Positions 24,196 to 34,900 of a stretch of 64,000 nt of DNA are shown here, one piece after another (positions within the stretch are counted from its first letter, which is position 1; each line of letters opens with the position of its first letter). The notes under the pieces are model-generated. The model was not told the DNA's origin. It ran no database searches and worked only from the letters and a program-made list of their open reading frames with translations. The stretch comes from Escallonia rubra (taxonomy: Eukaryota > Streptophyta > Magnoliopsida > Escalloniales > Escalloniaceae), in assembly GCA_033065855.1 (NCBI GenBank), contig JAVXUO010000450.1, forward strand, positions 1-64,000, read 5' to 3'. The translations under genes and the position numbers were made by a program.

Positions 24196-25375
24196 TCTCT
24201 CTTTCTCTCTCTCTATCTCTTCTGCCATTACCGACCTCTCTCAGCACCCATAAAAATCCTCTTTCCCTCCCCACCCGCACCCGCACCTCCACCCTCTCAA
24301 CCCCCTACCTCCCCCTCTCCATTTCTCTCTTCCTCTCAACTGCGGTGTGACTGGCAGCCCCGCCACCAAAAACATGTGCCAGAACTGCTTCTCCGCCTCC
24401 TCTTCCGCCGCCTCCTCCTCTACGAAAATCCGTAGATCTATGATTTCCGCCGACATGATCGACGGCCTCCTTGCTGGAGCTGGGTACAGGGTCCTGTCCT
24501 CGGAGCTCTGGCAAGTCGCTCGGTGCCTCGAGACCGTCATGGTCAATGCCCCCACGGAGGTCTCGCACCTCGCGAACGACGCCATTCACTACAACCTGTC
24601 GGACGTGGCCTCCTGGGTCGACTCACTCTTCTCCAAGCTCTACCAGCCCAAAAAACTGTACCCGACCCGTCAACCTTCTCAGATCTGAACCCGATGGTCA
24701 CCGCAAGTTACCGACGGGAACCAAAATCGAGATGGGAACCATAGACTGCAGCCGTGTAGTGGAGTGTGATGAAGTGCGTATATGGGTATATATGTGTGGG
24801 TATCCGTGAGTGCAGTGTGTGTTGGAACAAAGAACAGAAGCTACTGCCGTGAGGCAGTAGCTGTGTGAGTTTTGTGTAAGTGTTGTGCTTGTGGTGTAGT
24901 GTGTAAGTGTGTGAATATTTGAGTTTCAGGAGAAGGAAGAGAGGCTGAGTTTCAGCCATGAGAAAGGGTAATGCATGGGGCTTGAGAAATTCAATGGAGA
25001 CAGTGTTGAAGGGCTGAAACCAGCCGCGAAGTGTGTCATATATGTGTGTGTGTATGAGTGAGTAACAGGTGGGTGTGAAGATGTGTTCAGTGTGTGAGTA
25101 TGAGTGAGTAACAGGTGGGTGTGAAGATGTGTTCAGTGTGTGAGTATGTATATATATGTGCTATGTGGGTGAAGTGAGAGAGACACCAATAAATGTGTGT
25201 TGCCAAAATTACCCCTCAAGGTGGATGGACATCCACCATTTTTTAGACGGAAAATCGATTTTGGGTCCAATTGGATCGAAAATACAAAGTTGGGGTGTTA
25301 GTTGTTGAAATTGAAACCTTAGGGTCCTTTGTGAGACACGGGTGTAAACCTCAGGGGGTTTAGTGTAATTTACCC
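23920..25375 (+). mobile_element. Pack-MULE carrying a DELLA-domain fragment
   Basis: Terminal inverted repeats of about 165 bases (23920 to about 24088, and about 25208 to 25375) begin GGGTGAATTACACTAAACCC and are about 90 percent alike by eye. A perfect 9-bp duplication TTATGATAA flanks them (23911-23919 and 25376-25384), the Mutator signature. No transposase is present. The interior holds a (CA)n tract near 24155-24192, a GC-rich captured coding segment, and a 46-bp unit repeated twice near 25055-25145. The captured segment is far richer in GC than its surroundings. Confidence 0.95.
24374..24688 (+). pseudogene. Captured N-terminal DELLA domain fragment
   Basis: The frame reads DGLLAGAGYRV, SSELWQVARCLE, VSHLANDAIHYN and SDVASWVDSLFSKL in order. 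These match the DELLA motif (normally DELLA.LGY.VRSS), the LExLE helix and the VHYNP motif with its S(D/E)L..W(V/L) follow-up in GRAS-family DELLA repressors of gibberellin signalling. The DELLA motif is changed to DGLLA and VHYNP to IHYNL; a few residues are missing between LE and VM. The frame stops at 24688, before any poly-Ser linker or GRAS domain, so it cannot be a normal repressor. The first ATG in a plausible context is 24374, and an upstream in-frame ATG is at 24347. The segment lies in sense orientation between the MULE repeats. The similarity is based on motifs I recognise, not on a search. Confidence 0.85.
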
Positions 25376-25384
25376 TTATGATAA

Positions 25385-26855
25385 AGTTCAAGAGTTCTAG
25401 GTGTAATTTGCCCAAAAATTTATGCTTTGAATCCTTGGGGACAAGGCCATTTTCAAGGGGGGTAGAACGTAACATGCCTGCCAAGTTTGCCTTTGTGGGA
25501 GTAATATAGATAGGGAGTAAGACTTTAATTGTATTCATTTACCGATATACACCACATTTACAAGAGATAGTTTCACTTATACTTCTTTTCTTCCTTTTGC
25601 CGTGTTTGTCATTGTGAATGTGCGAGTGCCCAAAGGCTCAGCTGAGGAGTGCGAGGCCGGCACACCTGGTGCGAGGACAAAGAAGGATTGGCACGGGACT
25701 TGGCGAAACGTGCAAGTACGAGAGCAAGACTGACACGGGAGTGAATTGCTTGAGTGCCGCACAGTCAGGGTAGAGTTGTGCTTGTCAAACTCGTGAGCAG
25801 GACTAATAGAACCCAAGATCTTGCGTACCGCGTTAAGTTTTCGGTTACACTAAAATTACACCTAAGATTATGACAATAAATATGTAAACTATCTTAACCA
25901 TGCATAAGATATTTTCTTGATATACACGGAGTTCAAGTACCACAAGAGCGGGTGCAATGAGCATGGCACAATAAACTATTTACGACACATTTCTTGTAGC
26001 TTTGTGATGGTTAATTTCTTGGTACAAATAACTCAATGACTACCAGTGCGGAGGAAGCAGACGCTGCTTATTTTAGACAAATTAGTTCCCGCTACATAAT
26101 CAAATTTCTGGATGGGCTGAGTTCGGCTCCAAATCTATAAGTTTTTGTGCCATTATAAAGCGCTATCGAGTAGCCATAGCCCAGGAGGTCCAATATTTTC
26201 TAAAGTTCATTAAGCCCCCTCCAGCCTTTTTCAATAAAAATCATATTGCCTCTTTTCGAGAGTGATATTCACGCTCTACTGTTCTACAATTGTACTTCAC
26301 TTTTCCATTTCAATAAAACTAAAATACGGTTTCATCCCAAGAAGTTATACCGGGGTACTACTATTTTTTGTTTTGAAAAGTTAATATTGTTAAGCCTAAA
26401 TGGCTCTTAAATTGAGCATGGCGATGGCGTTCGTTTTCTTTACTGAAACGAGTGGAATTTGGCTATTCTCACATGTTGCTTGATTATGAGAAGTTCGGAA
26501 ATGGGCTCATTACCGATAAGTTTTGATTACGCGTGTCATTTACCTTCATCTCGAAAGGCAGTTCTTGTGTGGATTCTCTTCTTCTCTAGCCACCCCAAAC
26601 CACCACCACAAACCCACGGTCAAAAGAATAAAGACTTCCAGTCTGTCATTAAAAGAAACATTCATAATGGGGGTACATATGAACAGGTTTACCTTATTAT
26701 GAAGAGGAACTTGCTTTACAGAATTCCCTAATCGATCACAACATACATAAATGTAGCTAATTGCATTATGGCTTTGCATATAAAATTGTTACTAAGGCAC
26801 AAACTGAAAGTAGAAAAATGAACGCACTAGACTATACGGCTTGGACACTACAAAG
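25385..26855. other. Gene-free stretch downstream of the Pack-MULE
   Basis: A GC-richer block at 25600-25830 has GAGTGCGAGGCCGGCACACC-type text that looks like LTR or other repeat DNA, but I cannot define its ends. Short frames only. Confidence 0.4.
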
Positions 26856-27072
26856 CTAGCATTTAGGAAGGGACCTCTTCCAGCTATCTGAACTATCCAA
26901 AATGGTTGCCCCACCTGCATTCTTCGAAAACAAATTGCCTTGAAAGCCCGCCTCAACATTGTGATGTCTTGGCATATTATATCCATTTCTGATGGAAAGC
27001 CTCAGCCTCGATAGCTCTCGAAAGTGCTCACTTTCCATAGCTCTTCGACTTCCACTTTGGCTAATGTTGTAT
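26856..27072 (-). CDS. Possible orphan terminal exon, unknown protein
   Basis: The minus strand shows a good acceptor (TTTTGCACCACAG) at 27073, followed by 71 open codons (YNISQSGSRRAMESEHFREL... to ..SDSWKRSLPKC) and TAG. Amino-acid use looks protein-like, with mixed charged and polar residues. No upstream exon in the right phase was found before the MATE gene ends at 28942. A short open block at 27431-27487 ends in a GTAAGG donor, but its phase does not fit. It could be a remnant exon, an alternative 3' exon, or chance. I do not recognise the protein. Confidence 0.25.
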
Positions 27073-27936
27073 CTGTGGTGCAAAATGTCTTTATGTTTAA
27101 GCTAACCGCCTGATATTATCGTCACCACAACATTGTACTGGTAATGACAAATACAGATTTAAAGATCAAATCCCCCACTTTTCTTCTGTGCTCGTGTGTG
27201 TTAGAGGGGGGGGATGCTCTAAATGGCATTCGATCATATTATACATGACCACGATTTTCATTTAAAGAAAAAAAGGGATGGAAGTTCCTAGTCATGCTTC
27301 CCATCAGTGTAGCTTGCAATATGGATAAAGTGGTTAAAGATAAAGTGAAAATAATGGTAAACAACAAATTTAATCATCTGACAAAACTCAAAAGATACCA
27401 ACCGTGGACAAGTATCAGGTTTTATCCTTACCTAAGAACTTGAGCTTTCTAAGGAGCATGATACACCGGTGCCTCCTTGCAACTTTAGCCTCAAAGACGG
27501 GTTTCAGTTACTTCTAAGCTGGAAGGCTAAAAGAACAAGTCAAAGTTTGGTCCTCATTTGCCCCCAATATATCTCTTTGCCTCCTTTGGTAACCATATAT
27601 GAACACAGATATTCAATACAGGTTTTTTTTAACTCCAAAAAATCCACAAATCCCCCACCCCGGCAAACAATTCCCTAAACCCAAAAAAGAAGAAAAGAAG
27701 GCCACCAATATCCCAAGTCCGCAAGCCTTTTATGTTCTTTGACATAAGAGAACTTTACACAGGAAAAATAATTAAATTTGTAGCAATTAATAATCATACT
27801 TAAAACCAACCATTATTGATAAATCATGTTTAAACAGTCATTGCAGATTAAAGGGTATGATACATATCACCTTAAGATAGAAACTGCATAATGGCTTTTC
27901 ATATATGCCCTTTACCATAGAACTTTATACAGAAAA
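27073..27936. other. Gene-free stretch 3' of the MATE gene
   Basis: AT-rich; no recognised gene or repeat apart from the doubtful block at 27431-27487 noted with the orphan exon. Confidence 0.4.
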
Positions 27937-28804
27937 GGATTAAACGCACATAAAACCTCAACTTTGGGGTCATTTACACGAAACACTCCAGAATTTTTTT
28001 TTTGGTTCGCACCACCCAAACTTCCATTTTTTGTGCCTTAGACACCAATTGATGGAAAAAACTTGAATTTCTTGAATGTCTGTTTGATCTTGAAGGGCAA
28101 ATTCAACAATTTGCATCAAAAGCCTATGTGACAGCCATATCATCACAGTCCAAACAAATGTGGCAGCCACATCATCAAAGTCAAACCCTTGTGGCAGCTA
28201 CATCTTCCTCTTCCCCACTATCTTCTTTTGTCCAAATTAGGGTTCTGCCTCCAATCTCTGCAACATCAACCACCACCACCATTAACCACCAATGAAATCA
28301 TGGAACCCTTCGTTTCTGCTACTATGACCCTTCACCCAACATAGGAGAATTTCTAGTTAGCTACTAGCCCAATTGCTCAATAAAAAATTTAAAGCAAACC
28401 CTAACTCAAAACCAAAACCTAATTCAAAACCGAACCCTAAATCCCCAAATTGAGCAATTGCAAGAAGTTCAACCCTCGCACTTCCATGGTGATTGTCGCG
28501 GAAGAAAGGAGGTGACGCCAATTGGGTGGCTGGATTTGGGGAAAGAGGTTAGCGGCAGTGAGGTGGTTCGGCCATGGTAGTGGCTAAGTTTGGGAAAGGG
28601 GGCGGCAATAGTTTAAGGAAAAGGGTGAGTTAGGTTAGAGGAAGGAATTTGACCCTCAAAATTTTAACTAACATCTAGGTTTTTCCATCAACTGGTGTCT
28701 CGAGCACAAATATAGAAGTTCAGGATGGTGTGAACCAAAAATTAAACCCTGGGGTGTTCTGTGTAAATGACCCCAAAATATGGGGCCTTATGAGCATTTA
28801 ATCC
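27937..28804. mobile_element. Non-autonomous Mutator-like element, 868 bp
   Basis: Inverted repeats of about 130 bases start GGATTAAACGCACATAAAAC (left) and GGATTAAATGCTCATAAGGC (right, reversed), and share GGGGTCATTTACAC and a CACCAATTGATGGAAAAA-type block. The flanking 9-bp duplication TACAGAAAA is perfect (27928-27936 and 28805-28813). The interior, about 28200-28650, is non-repetitive and may be captured DNA, but no protein is recognised. Confidence 0.9.
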
Positions 28805-28941
28805 TACAGAAAAACGTTTTAATTGGTAGAAATCAATAATCATACATGTGGAACCCAATGAGCATTGATAAATCATGTTCAAATGTCAATTTCCAATGAG
28901 CAATATAGTACTCATGCAATATAGAAACTGCATAATGGTTA

Positions 28942-31900
28942 TCAACTAACCTCAGGCTTCCAGATGTCCACCAAGAACCACCAGGGACCCTTTTTTGATG
29001 ATAACCTAAACAACAAGGGAAATTTTTATTTCACTCGTAATGGGAAAACAACAAAGCACAGAGACAAATTTCCTTTCAATGATGGTAACCTGGTAACTAT
29101 TTAATAGGACTCCTTTTGCGCAGGGCTACATCCCACACATGGACAGATATAGGTCCAGAATTCCCTCCACGAAGTATTTTATTGAGTTTATTTGTAAGGA
29201 ATTGCAGAAAACGGATAAACGATCTACATTGACAGCAATGCCCTAAGAAAGACAAGCCAAAAAGTACCTAGAGCACCTTAAATGACATCGAGTAACAACT
29301 ACATAGTGGAAAAATCACACCATTTATCCCATGTCCTTTGTAATACCATGCACCTAAGAAATGTTAAAGTACAAAGATGAGTGTCGGGCTTCTTAAGTGT
29401 CTAAGCACCAATTTTCCATTCCAAGTCCAAAAACGCAGGGACGCATCAAATTGCTGGACGCAGGGACGCATCCAATTGCTCCTGGATAATTACTATCTTC
29501 GTCTATTCCTAGGGTATATAATGTTTCATGTAACATGCATTCTTCAAATTGGGATAGTGACATGAAAGAAGATGTAGATAAAGTCTTTGACATTTTAACA
29601 AGGCATGTTAACTATGTTACACGGACTCTTCAAAATGTGTGAATTACTCGTGTCGGACACTCAAAACTTGGACATGGGTATGTGATATGTGTCCAGCACG
29701 TCTCATAGGATATGCCACTAAGAACACTTTCTTATAGTGTTTCTTTTAATTTGTTATTGCTTTGAGACGATATAAGTTCAAAAGTACAATAATGCGCCAC
29801 ATAAAACACCATGTTCACTGAGGAACAACGGAAATAATAAATAGGAATATTTTACCGTGTCCCAGTGTCTTCGGTTTTGAAAATTAGACGAAGCCGACAC
29901 TTGAACCTTAGTTGCAGGAAACTCCTAATATGGTGACGTTTCTCTCTCAGAAACTCGCTTTTGCGATCCCAAGTTAGGAGCTCCATGGGATCTCGTCCCA
30001 AACTAATATGAGAACTCGATCTCGTTAGCTAGATAGAGATGCATGGAACAAGTGAGAGAATACCTGAAAATCATGCCCTTTTCAACTCAATTCCTTGTTT
30101 CTCTCTTCCTTCAAGTCCTTAAAGCCTCCTTGTTTGTTGTTACTGGCTATGTAAACTATACTAAACAAATGATAATACTCTTTACGCATTTATTTATTCA
30201 AGCCGCTCCCAACCTCAGATTCTTCTTGGTGCTTACGCTCCCCCGCCCCTGTTCCCGCCCCCGCCCCCGCTTTGTGCAACTAAGACTTGGACACATATCC
30301 AACTTTGATACTCACACTGAGTCCATGTAACATAGCATGTTGGTGGCATATCTGATACATATCACATACCCTTGTCCAAGTCTCAACTATCCAAATCGGA
30401 ACATGAATTATACAATATAGTCCACAAGGATCACACACACACTACAAACTACGAGAGTTGAAGCAAGCAGTGTGAGAAAAGTGTAAAGTGATTCAATGTA
30501 GATATACGATCCAAGCCGATCAGATGTGTGGCCATCTCAGCTTTAAAGTGGACTAACTCGTCTGCAATTATAGACTAAATTGATAAAAATCCATATTCTG
30601 CATTGAGTACTACGAGTTGCCATGTTGCCTACAAAAAACATCTAACGATCAGCAACTAGCCAATCATATATTTTAGACGACACCCAAAATGACAAGGCTC
30701 TATGAGCCATAAAAATTACTTTGTTTTTTTTATGTTTGCTAGTGCAGAGATACTACCAGGTTATTAGATTTTTTTAGGTGTCTGGACGGCACAATGCTCC
30801 AAATGTTTAGCGGCATAAGGAAATTTCATAATATATTTGGGGATCTCATCCGATGCCATAGAAGTAGAACTGACATACAATATACTCCCACTGAAACATG
30901 ATTCTGATTAATGATATGTTCATAAGATGCACAGTAGAAATCAAAACATGCCACGAACCAAATGCATAATGGAAATCAAAACATGCTATGAAAACCTGAA
31001 ACAATCTACAATCAAATGCTATAGGCATAGTAGAAACATTTGAATATCTGATCCTCTCCTGTGGTAAAGGTGGCTAATTACATCTGCAGCAATCTTCTAA
31101 ATGCATCTAAGAAGAATAGACGCCCTTTGACATACCTTCAATTTGTTCAACCAACAAAAACTTTTGAAGGCAAACACTATCAGTTGATTTTTGGCAAAGC
31201 GAGAAGTGGCATCAAATAGTTCAGTTCCTATGTGTTACAATTACATTGCCAGATTAAAAGAAGCTGGGACATCTAAATGTTACCTCACATATCCAGCCAC
31301 AGCACGCAAGCCCATGAACAGGGTCAGACCACACCAAACCCCCGGCAGACCAATATATAATGGGGCATAGAGCAGAAATGCTGATGAAATTGCCCCAACC
31401 ACCATCTATAATTGTAGGTATAACATGTGAGCATATACTACAGCTTGTGACATGTACAATCATATGAAAGTGTAAACCTCTCAAGGATGCTGCTTACCAT
31501 GGAACAAGCAGCGAATGAGAAGTCTGAAACACCATAGTGAAGACCATCAAATATATAAGCCAGAGCAGTTATAGGCTGACTGGCGCTTACAAACTATGAA
31601 TATATAGATGGAAGCCAATCAGAAAAATATGATGAAAAACACGAAAGCCAACTGCTGAAATAAATGCATACCAGTAATCCAGATCTAACAATGTGTAGCA
31701 CTTCTGCGTCATTGGTGAACAAATTGGCTAAAGTACCAAAAGACAAAGCCAATATGATAGCTAAGGAAATTCCAGTAATTAATCCTGTCTGGAGAAAGAT
31801 AAGTGGGATGTAATAAACAAAAAACAACACAAATCAAATGACCACAGAAAAATCTGAAACAGAGACCCCTCAATTGGGAACGACGTGTAAGATTGCCTCA

Positions 31901-34900
31901 CCTTCAAAGCAAAATAAGTGATCTCCTTAACTCTGCTATAGTCGCCTTCCGCAAAAGAACTTGCTATTAGGGCCTATAGAATCAGTAAATTTTATACAAA
32001 TAAGAAGAAATTAAAAAACATTTATGTTGGATATAGTTTTACCAGCACCAAGAGCAAATCTAAGAGGACTGAGCATTTTAAAAGCTTCATGTCTTCCTCT
32101 CAATCACATATCACTTAGTGTTCAAATGATAAAGGCTTGATGCCTCATGAAGTCAGCAAGGGATGGAAGACAACAATTGAGATCTCTAAACTAAACGTGA
32201 TGGACTTTGACATAGAAGTTAGGAAGAGTAATCCAGCTTTAGTCATACAGCACAATCGTCACATTAACTATTTCAACCCTTTTCGACTAATCATTAATAT
32301 GTCGATTTAGCAATATAAAAATCCTTCCCGTATGTTTATAGTGTATGTGGAAAAAACATGTGGCATAAGGATGTGAATCATAAGTTTCTACCATAACCAT
32401 CTCCTTCGTTTGCAATTTAGTCGTGAATTCCCCCGCTCTTGTGAATCAGTCTCCTTGACTTTCTCAGAACCTAGCATATTTCGGTCGTGCATTTTGCAAA
32501 GGAATTGTGTCTAAATGCAAACTATCCTCCTCTTATTCCACTGAGACAAGGTGTTCAAACTAGATAACCGATAGCTAGGACTTCTTAGAGAGAAGGGAAA
32601 AAACCAAAAAGAAGCAAGAGTTTGGATTTTCACTGAGACAAAATGTTTCCCTACCACAAAAACAATAGACATGTCATTCGAATCAATCATAATATGGCAA
32701 GCAACAAGAAAGAGTCACTCAAGATTGAAGTAACCCAATGTGGAGAAGAGCTAATAATTCAGAAAGCTACCTGACCAGATGAAGCTTGGGCATCGGCAAG
32801 GAGAGATACAGATAACCATACTTGCAAGCATATTTGATGGGCAGCCATTGCTAATGGTCCTTGACGAGCAGCCATTGATGTGCTCAAAGTTACAGTCATC
32901 ACAGCAGCTAGAGTTCTCCCGAGAAGAAAACCACCTAAGTAAAAAAAAAACAAATAGGGAAAATGAAACAGATATTATATTTGGGAGCCTACCTTTACAA
33001 GAAATTTACATAAAGGATCAAACTCTGAATTACCGTTAGACAAGAAGAGAAGAAGGAAATGGAAAGTTGCGAGAGATAATATAAAATTCTTAACATCCTT
33101 TCTAGCTCGGGCAATATCATTTACCTTTCACAATCTACTTCATTGCTAAAAGATGTTCCATAAGGCAAAATAAGAATCTTTTTGTTGGGATAGTGTACAT
33201 GCATATTGCAATGCTGCCCGCATGGAGCAAAGCCATGGAGAAAGAACAAAAAGAAAAACTACCATAAAAGCCCTTTATAGGCTCAGAAACTGGGGATATT
33301 AGAATAGTCAAGAAACTCCACTAAAGAGTCTCCCAATCCAGAATTTTTCTTGTTGATTCATAAGAAGAACAGTCTCAAAAGGGACTGTTAAAGTGGGTGC
33401 TGCAGTTCCAACTTCCTCGAAGCATCGCTTATTTCGCTCTCTCCACATAAACCATAACAAACAGATAGGTGTCAACTCCACCTTCTCCCTGCTTCACGGG
33501 GAAGAGACACACCTCACCAAGCAATAAGGAGCTCAAACTCCAACCTAGGCATCACTATGACATCCCACATCGGATGTGAGATGATTTATGATTGGCCTTA
33601 TAAGACCTTGACCATGATCTTAGAAGTACCTACTTAGCTAGCCTTTTTGAGGGAAGCATTATCCTGTGGTGGGGCCGTGGACCGAGTCGTTACAGATGAG
33701 ATGGTATCCGAGCGTACTCTCGAAAGCTCGGGCTGGGCTATCTAGTCGGGTTGCCGATGGTTGGGGAAACCGAAGGCAAGCCCGGGTATATCTCATATCA
33801 AGAGGATGGTTGGGGCAACGAAGAGTGAGCCAGATATATCCCACATCGGCTAGAGAGGAAGATTCTGGGCTATGTGTGATCAAGCCTTAGCGAGGATGTT
33901 AAGGCATAAGGTTAGGAGATTGTGATATCCCACATCGGATGTGGGATGATTTGTGATTGGCCTTACAAGACCCTGCCCATGAACTTATAAGTACCAACTT
34001 GGTTAGCCCTTTTGAGGGAGACATCGCCCTGTAGTGGGGCCGTGGATCAGATCGTTACAGATGGTATCAGAGCCGACTCTCGAAAGCTCGAACTGGGCTA
34101 TCCAGTCGGGTTGCCAATGGTTGGGGAAAACAAAGGCAAGACGGGGTATATCCCACGTCAAGAGGATGGTTGGGGCAATGAAAGGTGAGCCGGGTATATC
34201 TAGGGCTGCGACTTTGGGTTGAGCTTAATGGTTTTACCCAACCCTACCCACCTAAGTATAAAGTGGGTTAGAATGGGCTAAGCTTATATAATAATGGATA
34301 ATTTGGGTTGGGCTTTTAAAAACCCATTTGATAAAAAGTCAAATTTTTTAACCATCACCGCCGGCCAGCAGCACCATCGCCTGCAGCAGCAGCCGCCGCC
34401 GGGCATCGCCGGCCACCATCTTGCCACTGGACACCGCCACCACGACCACCATAGCCGCCGGCCGCCGCCATCCACCACTGTCGGCTGTCGTCGGCCACCG
34501 CTCGTAGCCACCACCTCGATGGCTACAGCCATCACCGGCCACCACCATTCCATTTTTTATTTGAATATAAAACATATTTATTCTATTTTGATTGATCCAT
34601 TGAAACCCAAAAAAGCCCACTAACCCAGCCCAACTCAACTCAACTCAATCTTTCTTGGGTTAAAGCTCATTGGGCTTTTTACGCATATCGTTTTTTTTGG
34701 ATTGGGTAAAAAACCAATCCAACCCATTCAAGTTACACCCTTAGGTATATCCCACATTAACTATAGAGGAAGATTATGGGCTATGTGTATGATCGAGCCT
34801 TAGCGAGGAGCCGAGGACGCTACGGCATAAGGTGGGGAGATTGTGACATCCCACATCGAATGTGGGATGATTTGTGATTGGCCTTACAAGACCCTGCCCA

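Noticed and set aside
24241..24589. Minus-strand frames of 94 and 114 codons in the Pack-MULE
   Set aside because: They are the antisense of the DELLA-like segment and stay open because of its high GC content.
34062..34073. TGGTATCAGAGC as part of a tRNA gene
   Set aside because: Only the 12-base primer-binding complement is present; no cloverleaf arms around it.
34284..34638. Frames of 89-109 codons on both strands
   Set aside because: Low-complexity GCC/CCA tract inside the hAT element at 34201-34743.
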